35,845 bases of DNA. It comes from Anaerolineae bacterium. Lineage in GTDB: Bacteria; Chloroflexota; Anaerolineae; JACIWR01. A model generated the notes under the pieces. It had not been told where the DNA came from, did no database searches, and worked only from the letters and a program-made list of their open reading frames with translations. A program made the translations under genes and the position numbers. Shown here in pieces: positions 14,984 through 23,300 of the stretch. The stretch's first letter is position 1. Each line of letters opens with the position of its first letter. The DNA lies in assembly GCA_021162125.1 (NCBI GenBank), contig JAGGZG010000298.1:1-35845 (forward strand). Reading direction: 5' to 3'.

Positions 14984-15733
14984 TTGAGAATCAAGTTTTT
15001 GGGCACGGGCGCGGCGGAGGGGATCCCCAGTTTTGGCTGTACCTGCCAGCGGTGCCGGGTGGCCAGGGCAGAGGGAGGTCACAACGTCCGGCGACGGGCC
15101 TCTTTATTGATCGAAGCAGCCGGACATCGGATACTCCTCGATACCCCACCGGAGATCAGCGCGCTTTTGAACCAGGCTGAGGTTTTCGACCTGTCGGCCG
15201 TTCTCCTGAGCCACGAGCACTTCGACCACATTGGCGGGCTGGTAGAATTCGAGTACTGGAACCGGGTGTTGCCGATTTTCGCCGGTTACGACGTGCTGCC
15301 TAAGCTCCGGTTGACCCCGCGTCTGGAAAGCAGAGCCCTCCTTTCCGGCTTTTACCCCCACACCTGGCTACATTTCGGCGATTTGAAGGTAATGCCCTTC
15401 AAGGTCATCCACCACGTTCCCTGTTATGGTTTCGCTTTCGAGGAGACAGGGACGCGGGTTCTTCACTTCAGCGACTCCAGCCCTGAGTTGGGCAACCTCC
15501 ATCGTCACTTGCTGGCCGGGGCCGACGTGGCCATTTTTCACACCCCCACCTTTGAGCCGTACCGCAGTCACATTAGCGTTCAGGGTGTCATCTCCCTGGT
15601 GCAGGAGTATTCCCTCCGGCGGGCGGTTATCACCCACATCAATCACCACAATCTCCTGCACGAGGAATTGGTGGAGAGAGTCGCTCCCTACGGGATAACA
15701 GTGGCCTACGATGGCCTGACATTGGAGGTTTGA
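14984..15733 (+). CDS. PhnP-like metallo-beta-lactamase-fold protein, paralogue 1
   Basis: A 249-residue MBL-fold hydrolase. The N-terminal FLGTGAAEGIP is followed by Cys19-x-Cys21-x-x-Cys24, the structural zinc motif seen in PhnP/PqqB-like proteins. The catalytic metal motif is complete: H77-x-H79-x-D81-H82, then H143, D164 and H218. PhnP itself opens cyclic phosphodiesters, so a phosphodiesterase role is plausible here but the substrate is unknown. The start is TTG 14984, with CAGGAGGAG well placed ahead, and it matches the MRIKFLGTG start of the third paralogue. It is the first gene after a strong promoter. Its stop is nearly contiguous with paralogue 2. Confidence 0.85.
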   Translation: MRIKFLGTGAAEGIPSFGCTCQRCRVARAEGGHNVRRRASLLIEAAGHRILLDTPPEISALLNQAEVFDLSAVLLSHEHFDHIGGLVEFEYWNRVLPIFAGYDVLPKLRLTPRLESRALLSGFYPHTWLHFGDLKVMPFKVIHHVPCYGFAFEETGTRVLHFSDSSPELGNLHRHLLAGADVAIFHTPTFEPYRSHISVQGVISLVQEYSLRRAVITHINHHNLLHEELVERVAPYGITVAYDGLTLEV

Positions 15734-15735
15734 GC

Positions 15736-16500
15736 GTGCATATCAAGTTTCTGGGCACCGGCGCTGCCGAGGGCATCCCGGCCATCAACTGCGATTGTGC
15801 CCATTGTACCAGGGCCAGAAACGAGGGGGGAAAACTGGTCCGCGAGCGAAATGCTATTTTGTTCTCTCTGCCCGGCTACGAGTTGTTAATAGACTGCGCC
15901 CCGGACATCAGAAGTCTGATCAACAAATATCACATCACCAGACTGGACGGTATTCTGGCCACCCGATCCCGCTACGATCACATGGGGGGCATCAAGGAGT
16001 TCGAGTACTGGCCGGGAGGACTGGATTTCCTGGCGGAGGATAGCCTCTTTGAGGCCATCAAACGGGAGCACTGGACGGAGATGCTCGATGCCGTCATGTT
16101 CCACATTCCCTACTACCCGGGCGCTTCTCTCTACTTCAGCGGTTTCTCCATTATCCCTTTTGCTGCCCGGCTGCGACAACCCATCTTCGGCATATCGGTG
16201 AAAGAGGGCAATGCCAGGGTCGTTTACACTTCAGACACCCCGGTTCGTCTGACTAACTACGCGCGGCGGGTCATGTGGCAATGCGATTTGCTCATCGTCA
16301 ATACCCCCACCTTCGATACGGTCAGCGGAAATCATATCACCACCGTTGAGGCGATTGAGCTCATGAAACGGGTAGAAGCCAAACAAATGATCCTGACTTA
16401 CATCAATCACAAGAACAAGCCCCACGACGAGCTGGAGGAATTCGTCAGCCAGTTCCAGGGGGTAACTGTGGCTTACGATGGCATGGTCACAGAGGTGTAA
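15736..16500 (+). CDS. PhnP-like MBL-fold paralogue 2, likely metal-dead
   Basis: A 254-residue paralogue of its two neighbours, keeping FLGTGAAEGIP and the Cys19-Cys21-Cys24 motif. The catalytic histidines are gone. Position 77 is Arg and 79 is Arg (TRSRYDH at 76-82), 146 is Leu where paralogue 3 has His, and 222 is Tyr where it has His. D81, H82 and D167 remain. The loss hits every main ligand site at once, while the frame and fold motifs are intact. That argues for a maintained pseudoenzyme, perhaps a regulatory or scaffolding partner of the active paralogues, and against a decaying gene. The GTG at 15736 is chosen for its GGAGG seven bases ahead. A TTG at 15730 overlaps the upstream stop but is too close to that site. 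Confidence 0.85.
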   Translation: MHIKFLGTGAAEGIPAINCDCAHCTRARNEGGKLVRERNAILFSLPGYELLIDCAPDIRSLINKYHITRLDGILATRSRYDHMGGIKEFEYWPGGLDFLAEDSLFEAIKREHWTEMLDAVMFHIPYYPGASLYFSGFSIIPFAARLRQPIFGISVKEGNARVVYTSDTPVRLTNYARRVMWQCDLLIVNTPTFDTVSGNHITTVEAIELMKRVEAKQMILTYINHKNKPHDELEEFVSQFQGVTVAYDGMVTEV

Positions 16501-16502
16501 CC

Positions 16503-17267
16503 TTGAGGATTAAGTTTCTGGGCACCGGTGCTGCCGAGGGCATCCCGGCTATCAACTGCGACTGCGCCCATTGTGTCAGGGCCAGACAGGAAGGCGGCAA
16601 TTTGGTGCGGGCGAGGAACGCTCTCATCTTCTCGTTGCCACGCTACGAGTTGTTGATCGACACCCCGCCGGACATTAGATCATTGCTGTTCAAGAACAAA
16701 GTGCGCCGTATTGACGGTATCTTCATCACTCATGCCCACCACGACCATAGTGGGGGGCTGGAAGAGTTCCTTTACTGGAAAGCGGAAGTGGACCTTTTTG
16801 CCGAGCCAGCAGTGTACGAGGCTCTGCAACGAGAGAATTGGGGGGATAGATTGCCGGAGATCGCCTTCCACTGCGCTTTTCACCCCGGAATGGCCGTCCG
16901 TTTCGATGGTTTTTTCTTTACCCCCTTTGCCGTGTGCCATACGGTCCCCTGTTTTGGTTTGGTCCTCTACGAGGGCGGTCGCAAGATCGTCTACACTTCC
17001 GACACCAGCAACCGATTCAGCAACTACGCCTATTGCTTGATGAAGCAGGCTGATCTGCTCATCATCAGTACCCCCCGCTTTTCCCCACCCCATGATGGCC
17101 ACATCACCTCGATTGAAGCGGTCGAGTTAAAGGAGCGGGTAGGAGCCAAGCATTTGATCCTGACCCATTTTAACCACCACAACCGACCCTACGACGAACT
17201 GGCAAAGTGGGCGCAAGAACAAAGTGGAATCACGATCGCGTACGACGGCATGGAGATACTCGTTTAA
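16503..17267 (+). CDS. PhnP-like MBL-fold protein, paralogue 3
   Basis: A 254-residue MBL-fold hydrolase, closest to paralogue 2 overall (both share PAINCDCAHC and INxxxNA-type stretches) but with a full active site: H77-A-H79-H-D81-H82, H146, D167 and H222. The CxCxxC zinc motif is also present. The start is TTG 16503, two bases after the paralogue 2 stop, with GAGGTG ahead that lies inside the upstream gene's end. This makes three tandem genes with TTG, GTG and TTG starts. The closer similarity to the dead member suggests paralogues 2 and 3 come from the later duplication. Confidence 0.87.
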   Translation: MRIKFLGTGAAEGIPAINCDCAHCVRARQEGGNLVRARNALIFSLPRYELLIDTPPDIRSLLFKNKVRRIDGIFITHAHHDHSGGLEEFLYWKAEVDLFAEPAVYEALQRENWGDRLPEIAFHCAFHPGMAVRFDGFFFTPFAVCHTVPCFGLVLYEGGRKIVYTSDTSNRFSNYAYCLMKQADLLIISTPRFSPPHDGHITSIEAVELKERVGAKHLILTHFNHHNRPYDELAKWAQEQSGITIAYDGMEILV

Positions 17268-17293
17268 GCAAATCACATAGGAGTGACTATCAC

Positions 17294-18325
17294 ATGCCCA
17301 TCAAAGGTTTTGGCATCAACGCTCACAGTGGCCGGCTGGATGGCAACCTGGATCTCTTGGAACAAGACTTGATTCAGTTTCAGCGTGTCGGCTTCGATTA
17401 CGTGGAGATTCCGGCCCATGGGGTTGACGCCATCCTCAATGGACGGCTCAACCTCAGGCAGATGAAAAGGGTCAAAGATGTGCTGGCCAGATTCGACCTC
17501 AAATACACTGTGCACTGCTCCGACTGGCTGAATCTGATGGACGCTGAGAGATTCCCGTTGCACAAGAGCATCTTTGAGGCAAGCATCGAGTTTGCCAGCG
17601 AGATCGAGGCAGAGATATTGGTTTATCACAGCGGGCGGGTTGAGCTGGAGAGCGAGTATCTGGGGACACTGGCCCTTACCAGGGAACTCCTTTCCTTGCC
17701 TGACCAGGCTTTCGTCGAGGAGTGCAAGCGAATGGAGCGGGAGGCCCTGGCCGAACTCGCAGAGTTTGCCAGGGAGAAAGGGGTCACTATATGCGTGGAG
17801 AACGCTGACCCCCGTGTGGACGAGGAGGCGCTCTGGGAGCTCGTCCGCCGCCTGCGCGTGAAGGGCGTTGACCTTTTTTACCGCATCGCCCCCGCCGGTG
17901 ACATTGCCATCTATAACTACAGCGGGGTGGTAGACCGTCTGGTTGAGCAGGTGAAGGGGGTTGGCAAAGACAACGTGGGGCTGACTCTCGACTGTGGCCA
18001 CGCTTACATCGCCTCCCGATACTATGGCTTCGATTACCTTAAGTCCATTAAGTCGGCTACGCCATTTATCAAGCACGTCCACGTTCACGATGACTTCGGC
18101 CAGCCAGCAGGGCTTGACCGGCGGCAGATCGTGCTCATCGCCGAGGGGAAAGGGGACTTACACATGCCCGTCGGTTGGGGGGAGATACCCTATCGGGAGG
18201 TCTTCTCCCAGTTGAAAGGTTATGAGGGTGTCCTGATGCTGGAGCTTAGACCCCGCTACAGCCCTTACTACGCCGAGGCCCTTCAGGAGACACGCAGGCT
18301 TGCTGAGGAATGCGGTCTCGTGTAA
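17294..18325 (+). CDS. Sugar-phosphate isomerase/epimerase-type TIM-barrel protein
   Basis: A 343-residue xylose-isomerase-like TIM barrel (AP endonuclease 2 family). Likely metal ligands are visible at barrel strand ends: H112 in LVYHSGR, E169 in CVENADP, D233 and H236 in LTLDCGHAYIA, H263 and H265 in KHVHVHDDFG, and E317 in LMLELRPRY. Members of this family isomerise or epimerise sugars and inositols, or cut DNA at abasic sites, and the sequence does not decide between these. ATG 17294 is preceded by TAGGAGTG. The frame is open upstream into paralogue 3, but those extra residues are unlike the family. It is the fourth gene of the MBL operon, 26 bases after paralogue 3. Confidence 0.82.
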   Translation: MPIKGFGINAHSGRLDGNLDLLEQDLIQFQRVGFDYVEIPAHGVDAILNGRLNLRQMKRVKDVLARFDLKYTVHCSDWLNLMDAERFPLHKSIFEASIEFASEIEAEILVYHSGRVELESEYLGTLALTRELLSLPDQAFVEECKRMEREALAELAEFAREKGVTICVENADPRVDEEALWELVRRLRVKGVDLFYRIAPAGDIAIYNYSGVVDRLVEQVKGVGKDNVGLTLDCGHAYIASRYYGFDYLKSIKSATPFIKHVHVHDDFGQPAGLDRRQIVLIAEGKGDLHMPVGWGEIPYREVFSQLKGYEGVLMLELRPRYSPYYAEALQETRRLAEECGLV

Positions 18326-18353
18326 GTCCTACCATTGAATCGAAGGAGCAAAC

Positions 18354-18689
18354 ATGCAACTGATCATCGCCATAGTCAGAGACGAGGACGCAGGCCAGGT
18401 AGCCGAGGCTCTGAAGAGCAATGGCCACATGCTGACCAGATTCAACACCACGAGTGGATTTCTGATGATGGGCAATGCCACGCTTCTCATTGGTGTGGAG
18501 GACTCACGGGTGGACGACGTACTGGATATTATCAGAGCCAACTGTCACCCTCGCACTGAATTTGCCCCTCCGCCGTTAACCGAGAGGCCCAGGGGGTTTC
18601 CCCCGATCTCGCCGGAAGCAGTACAGGAGGTAGAGGTCGGCAGAGCTGTCGTTTTCATCCTGGACGTGAAGAGATGCGAGAGGTTGTGA
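18354..18689 (+). CDS. darA: Cyclic-di-AMP receptor, DarA/PstA (PII-like) family
   Basis: A 111-residue PII-like protein. The pattern MQLIIAIVRDEDAGQVAEAL, then TTSGFLMMGNATLLIGVED and RVDDVLDIIRANC, is characteristic of the DUF970 family, whose Bacillus and Staphylococcus members bind cyclic-di-AMP as trimers. The Gly-Phe-Leu and Gly-Asn-x-Thr/Ala positions correspond to the ligand-binding region as I recall it. The C-terminal half has a longer proline-rich loop (residues 65-85) than some homologues. ATG 18354 follows AAGGAGC. It closes the MBL operon, 28 bases after the TIM-barrel gene, and a terminator follows. Binding of cyclic-di-AMP is inferred from the family. Confidence 0.87.
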   Translation: MQLIIAIVRDEDAGQVAEALKSNGHMLTRFNTTSGFLMMGNATLLIGVEDSRVDDVLDIIRANCHPRTEFAPPPLTERPRGFPPISPEAVQEVEVGRAVVFILDVKRCERL

Positions 18690-18759
18690 GCCCGTATTGT
18701 GGGAAAGAAAAGAACTGGTATGAGTGATCGCCAAACGAGGCGTATTACCCCTGAGGCGT

Positions 18760-18784
18760 CGCAGGCCGCCTGCGCGATTTTGTT
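18760..18784 (+). terminator. Rho-independent terminator after darA
   Basis: CGCAGG (18760-18765) pairs with CCTGCG (18769-18774) with loop CCG. A short T-rich run (ATTTTGTTT) follows. It closes the transcription unit that starts at 14945. Confidence 0.5.
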
Positions 18785-18804
18785 TCATTAGTCTGAAACT
18801 GGAC

Positions 18805-18833
18805 TTGCTTCCCCCCCTGTTCCGTGCTACAAT
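18805..18833 (+). promoter_or_regulatory. Promoter of the Rpn-type gene
   Basis: TTGCTT (18805-18810) and TACAAT (18828-18833) have a 17-base spacer, and TG at 18825-18826 makes an extended -10. The predicted start is near 18840. Confidence 0.6.
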
Positions 18834-18905
18834 ATACGGCAGGGGTTTTTAAGTTACAGGCTGGATGGTACGCTTCTCAACAAGCCCTCGTCAGAAGGAG
18901 TTGCC

Positions 18906-19817
18906 ATGGGGAAAGCGGACATCGGCAGCAAGCGGCTGCTGGAGACGGAAGCGGAGACGTGGGTACGTTGGTTGTTGGACGATCCCAGCTTGCGAGTAGA
19001 GGCCACCCTGTCAGGGGAGTTTCAATTCGTGCTGCGTCAGAATGACGTGTTGCTACGAGTGCAAGGCAAGCGGGGGCCGTTTCTGATGCTGGCCGAATCG
19101 CAGTTGCACTTCGACCCCACGATGCCCCGCCGGATGAGGGCCTATGCCGCCCTGGCAGAGGAGAAGTACGCCCAGCCGGTGTATCCGATAGTGTTCTACT
19201 GGCTGCCCCCGCAAGGCAGGCGGGAACTGGTGGGTCACTACCACAGCGAGTTCATGGGGCTGGTGGCCCATCAGGACTTCCGGGTGGTGCCGGCCTGGGA
19301 GATTGACGCGCGGGAAGTGCTGAGCCGGGAGATCATGGCGTTGGTACCTTTCGTGCCGCTGATGCAGGGAGCGGACGAGGAGATAGTTCGGGAGGGGGTA
19401 TCTCTGCTGCGGAAGCGGGACATGGGAGAAGAGGCGGAAGTGGTGTTGGGGTTATTCGCCAGTTTCGTGATGACCCCGGAGCAAGTGTGCAGAATAGTGA
19501 GGTGGAACATGGTAGTGCTACGCGAGTCACCGTGGTACCAGGAAATTGTGCAAGAGGGCCTCCAACAGGGCCTCCAGCAGGGCCTCCAGCAAGGTCTCCA
19601 GCAAGGGGTGCTTGAAGGCCAGCGAGAGGCAATCCTTCACCTTCTGCGGGCGCGTTTTGACCTCTCAATGGCGGCAGCGGATGAGGTGGGAAAGCAACTT
19701 CGCGAGATCGAAGACCCGGCTCTCCTGCGGACGTTGGTGGTAGAAGCAGCACAAGCGGAGAACTTGAAAACGTTCCTGGCCGCGCTGGATGGGGAGAGGG
19801 GCAACCTGACGAAATGA
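18906..19817 (+). CDS. Rpn/DUF4351-type nuclease-related protein
   Basis: A 303-residue protein of the Rpn (PD-(D/E)XK, transposase-like nuclease) family. The middle resembles the family's Glu-x-Gln core: LMLAESQLHFDPTMPRRMRAY, with E64 and Q66. It continues with the typical KYAQPVYPIVFYWLP strand. Near residues 218-233 is a Gly-Leu-Gln-Gln tetrapeptide repeated four times, followed by a helical DUF4351-like tail. Such proteins are multicopy in many genomes and their native role is poorly known, with in-vivo recombination promotion shown for some. The promoter is at 18805-18833 and AAGGAG precedes ATG 18906. It overlaps the following small zinc gene by four bases. Confidence 0.75.
   Translation: MGKADIGSKRLLETEAETWVRWLLDDPSLRVEATLSGEFQFVLRQNDVLLRVQGKRGPFLMLAESQLHFDPTMPRRMRAYAALAEEKYAQPVYPIVFYWLPPQGRRELVGHYHSEFMGLVAHQDFRVVPAWEIDAREVLSREIMALVPFVPLMQGADEEIVREGVSLLRKRDMGEEAEVVLGLFASFVMTPEQVCRIVRWNMVVLRESPWYQEIVQEGLQQGLQQGLQQGLQQGVLEGQREAILHLLRARFDLSMAAADEVGKQLREIEDPALLRTLVVEAAQAENLKTFLAALDGERGNLTK
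19557..19604 (+). repeat. Four tandem 12-base repeats encoding Gly-Leu-Gln-Gln
   Basis: GGCCTCCAACAG and three close variants stand head to tail inside the Rpn-type gene. Changes sit at third codon positions (CAA/CAG, GGC/GGT), so the peptide is exactly conserved. Copy number could vary between strains by slippage without shifting the frame. Confidence 0.85.
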
Positions 19818-20026
19818 ACTGCTGGAAATGTGATCGTCCGGCTCATGGGATCTGCTGCTTCTGCGGACGGGCCGTTTGCAAGGAGCACGCGCAGACTCTG
19901 GTGCGCATCGCGCATATTTATCACACTCGTGATGGAAAGCATATGGCGCTAGTAGTACCCGATGCGCTGTATTGCGGGGAATGCCAACCTCGCCAGGATC
20001 CCATCGAACTGGAGAGCCTGGAATAG
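19814..20026 (+). CDS. Small Cys-rich zinc-binding protein
   Basis: A 70-residue protein. It has MNCWKC (C3, C6), then CCFCGRAVCKEH (C14, C15, C17, C22, H25) and a late YCGEC (C54, C57). This arrangement suggests a B-box or treble-clef-like zinc site. It is similar in style to small DUF2180-type proteins, but I cannot assign it. Its ATG overlaps the Rpn gene stop as ATGA, so it is translated with it. The middle part (residues 30-52) has no cysteines. Confidence 0.65.
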   Translation: MNCWKCDRPAHGICCFCGRAVCKEHAQTLVRIAHIYHTRDGKHMALVVPDALYCGECQPRQDPIELESLE

Positions 20027-20027
20027 C

Positions 20028-20059
20028 ACGCGGGGAGGCGGCCATCCACCTCCCCGCGT
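20028..20059. terminator. Bidirectional hairpin between convergent genes
   Basis: ACGCGGGGAGG (20028-20038) pairs perfectly with CCTCCCCGCGT (20049-20059), with a 10-base loop. It starts two bases after the small zinc gene and lies before the end of the convergent NHLP-like gene at 20083. No T-run is seen. Confidence 0.5.
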
Positions 20060-20082
20060 AGAAGTCCCAATGGCGTGTGTTC

Positions 20083-20304
20083 TCACACACCCAGGCCGAT
20101 GCCGTGTCCTTTCTGGATGCGCTTGTCCAGGGTACCAGCGAAAGCCTTCAGGCTCCCGGCATCCAGCGCCTCCAAAGCCGCCAGTTCCTGCGGAGTAAGG
20201 TCGTAATCCTTACACGCTTCGGCTGCGTTCTCGATTAGCGCCTCGCGGAACTCCGCATCCGTGGCCGCCCGGCCAATGATCATCTGTACTGCTTCTAAAG
20301 ACAC
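20083..20304 (-). CDS. NHLP-clan (Os1348/Franean1-type) RiPP precursor-like peptide
   Basis: A 73-residue acidic helical peptide starting MSLEAVQMIIGRAATDAEFR, then YDLTPQELAALEALDAG and ending KGHGIGLGV. This matches, from memory, the nitrile-hydratase-like leader peptides of the Os1348 and Franean1_4349 groups, which are candidate precursors of modified peptides. The start is GTG 20304 and its leader has the uninterrupted AAGGAGGTGA, a full complement of the 16S tail, ten bases ahead, so strong translation is expected. No cyclodehydratase, radical SAM or transporter gene is near, so it may be an orphan precursor or have a non-RiPP job. It lies 84 bases after the large cyclase gene, on the same strand. 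Confidence 0.7.
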   Translation of the reverse strand: MSLEAVQMIIGRAATDAEFREALIENAAEACKDYDLTPQELAALEALDAGSLKAFAGTLDKRIQKGHGIGLGV

Positions 20305-20363
20305 GTTTAATCACCTCCTTCACCCCGATTGAGTGCTCGCTGACGAGCCAGATCCGCCCTTCG

Positions 20364-20393
20364 AGTAGGGGCGAACGGCCGTTCGCCCTTACT
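20364..20393. repeat. 30-base palindrome holding the stop codon of the cyclase gene
   Basis: AGTAGGGGCGAACGG pairs with CCGTTCGCCCTTACT, with one G-T wobble, and the inner 20 bases (20369-20388) are a perfect palindrome. The stop codon TAA of the large minus-strand gene (20389-20391) lies inside its right arm. Confidence 0.75.
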
Positions 20394-23300
20394 TAACCCC
20401 CAGATCCCGGAAGATGCGTGAGGCCGTCGCTGTACAGCGCGCCGCTTCCTGGTCTTCCCCTTGAGTCTTGAGGAATTCAGCGTAACTGCGCCAGCACCTC
20501 GCCAGCTCAAACATATCTCCCGCGCCCTGCAGCAATTCTAACGCTCGCTCGAAGTGCGTTCTGGCAGCAGTAGCTGATTGTGTTTCCCCCTCGCCAGCAG
20601 CTCTGGCAGCGTACACCCGACCCAGGACGTGGTGCGCGACTCCATCGTCGTGCTGGCTGCCCGTCTCCTGGGCCACCTGCAGGGCTCGCTCGCCGTGGCG
20701 AAGCGCCGCATCCACCTCCCCTGCCGCCAGGTATGCCCGCGCCAGGACTGCACAGGCTTCCGAGAGAATCATTTTGGAGCCCAGGGACTCCAGGATGTCC
20801 ACCGCCCGCTGCGCACCAGCGATTGCCGACTGATGGTCACCCTGATCCACGCGCACGGCGGCGATGTTGATCAGTGAGTTGGCTACAAACAAGGTGTGCC
20901 CCGTTGCCTGGTGAATCTCCAGACTGCGGCGGTGGTAATCCAACGCGCGGTCGTACTCGCCCAGGTGATGATAAGCCATACCCAGGTCGTCGTAGCAATT
21001 GGCGATGCCTGCCCGGTCACCGATTTCCTCACGGATAGCCAAGCTATCCCGATGACGAGCAATAGCCTCCGCGTAACGCCCCATACTCTGATAGCAGATG
21101 CCCAGATTGTTGTAGACCATGGCCACGAAATAGGTGTACCCGATGCGACGGGCCGTCTCCAGACAGCGCTGATAAGCCGCCAACGCGCGCTCGTAGTCAC
21201 TCTGCAAATATGCCAGGGTGCCGAGATTGTTGTAAGATAGTACGATCCCATACAGATCGCCAGCCTGTTCACGGGCACGCAGCCCACGCCCGTAGAAAGC
21301 CTCCGCGCGACCGTAGTCGCCCAGGACGGTGTATACCACCCCCAGGTTGGTGTACACCCAGCCCTCGCTGACCAACGTCTCGCGATCCTCGGCCAGGCGA
21401 TCCAAAACGCCCAGCGCCCGTTCGCCCAGGCGGATGGCCTCCTGGTAGTTACCCTTGCGCATGTGCACGCTGCCCAGGTCCGAGAGGACGCGCACCATCT
21501 GCCGCGAAGTACGGCCCGCCGGATCGGCCTCCAACGTCGCGCAGGCAGCCAGCAGCCCCTCCAGTGCCGCGTCGTAATCCCCCTGCTTTTCGAAGATCAT
21601 CGCCGCCTTGCGCTGGATACGTGCCCGCTGTTCCGCCGATAGAATCGTTCCACCCGCCTCCAGTGCCGCCTGGTAATTTTCAGTGGCTCGCTCGTACTGG
21701 CCCACCAGGGCCTGAACGTCAGCCAGATTGAGGTAAGCATTCGCCAACTGCAGATCGTTGGTCGTGTGCCGCCGCCCCAGCTTGATGAGACGAATCGCCT
21801 CCTGGTAGTAGCGGATGGCCGCATCGTTGGCGAAGGCAGCCTTCGCCCGATCTCCGGCCTTGAGCGTGTACTCCAACGCTTTAGCCCGCTCCCCGCTGCG
21901 GCCGTAATGGTAGGCCAGCAGGTCGTAGGCTTCCTCCAGACGGCCAGCGTAAATGTCCTCGTAGTAGCGTGCAACGCGACCGTGCAACTCACGGCGGCGG
22001 GCGTAGCTCAGGCTCTCGTAGGCCACCTCCTGGGTGAGAACGTGCTTGAATTGATAGTGCAGGTCGGGCTCCGGGCTCTTCAACGGGGTAAGGTCCACCC
22101 GTTCCAGGATGTCCAACCGGCAACGCAGAACTTCCTCCAAAATAGGCCAGGGGTAAATGGCACGCAACACTGAGTAGGGGAAGATGCGGTCAATGCACGC
22201 GGCCACTTTGAGCACGTTTCGGCTGCCCTCGTCCAGGCTGTCAATGCGGCTCATCACCACGCCGCGCACGGTGTCGGGGATTTCGACGCCCGCCAATTCG
22301 CCCACCAATCGGTATCGTCCATCGTCGGGCAACAGGTAGCCCCGATCCACCAAGACGTGCACGACCTCTTCTATGTAGAATGGATTGCCCTGCGCTTTGG
22401 CCAGGATCATATCGCGCAGGGCCGGCGGCAGGTCAGGCAGATTCAGCAAAGAACTGACCAACTCAACCCGCTCTTTCGCGTCCAACTCTTCGAGTTGGAT
22501 CACCGTGTAGTGGCCAAGCTCTTTCCACGCCGTCCGATCGAGGGTCGGGCGATGGACGGCCAGGAGGAGAAGTGGATCGTCATCACAATGGCGGGCGACG
22601 TGCGACAGCAACTCCAGCGAGATGGGATCCGCCCAGTGCAGATCCTCGAAGAGCAGGAGCAGGGGGGACTGGTGTGCCCTGGCCCGCAGCAGGCGCACGA
22701 CGATGTCGAAGAAACGCTCTTTGCGCAGCCTGGCATCCAGGGATCGAGTAAGCCGCGTGTCGGGCTCGGATAAGCCCAGGACACCGGCCACGATGGGTAA
22801 CCACTGCACCAGTTCGGCGTCCACTGCCCCCAGCCCCGCCCGCAACTTTTCACGGCGCGTCGCCGGATCATCGTCGGCCTGCCAGCCGAAGAACTCGCGC
22901 AGCACCGCAATCCACGGCAGGTAAGGGATGGTCGAGCCGTAGGAGACACACTCGCCGTGCAGGACCTGCATCCCCACCCCGCCGGCGTGGGCGAGCAATT
23001 CATCCACCAGGCGCGACTTGCCTACCCCCGCCTCACCGACGATGGACACCACCTGTCCCTGTCCACCCAGCACCCGCCCGGTGAGCTCTTTAAGACGAGC
23101 CATCTCCGCCCCGCGCCCGACGAAGGGGCCGTGACGCGCTGCACGGCGGGCCAGTCCCTCGTCCCGGCGCAATCCCAGGGCCGCGCACACGGGCACCGGC
23201 TCGGGCTTACCCTTGACGACGACGGGGGACAGGTCTTCGCAGATGAAGCCAGTATCCAAATAGCGGCGGGTGGTGGGGCTGATCAAAACCTGTCCGATCT

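Noticed and set aside
19557..19604. CRISPR-like tandem repeat
   Set aside because: The units are 12 bases, contiguous and in frame, and encode Gly-Leu-Gln-Gln in the Rpn-type protein. No spacers exist.
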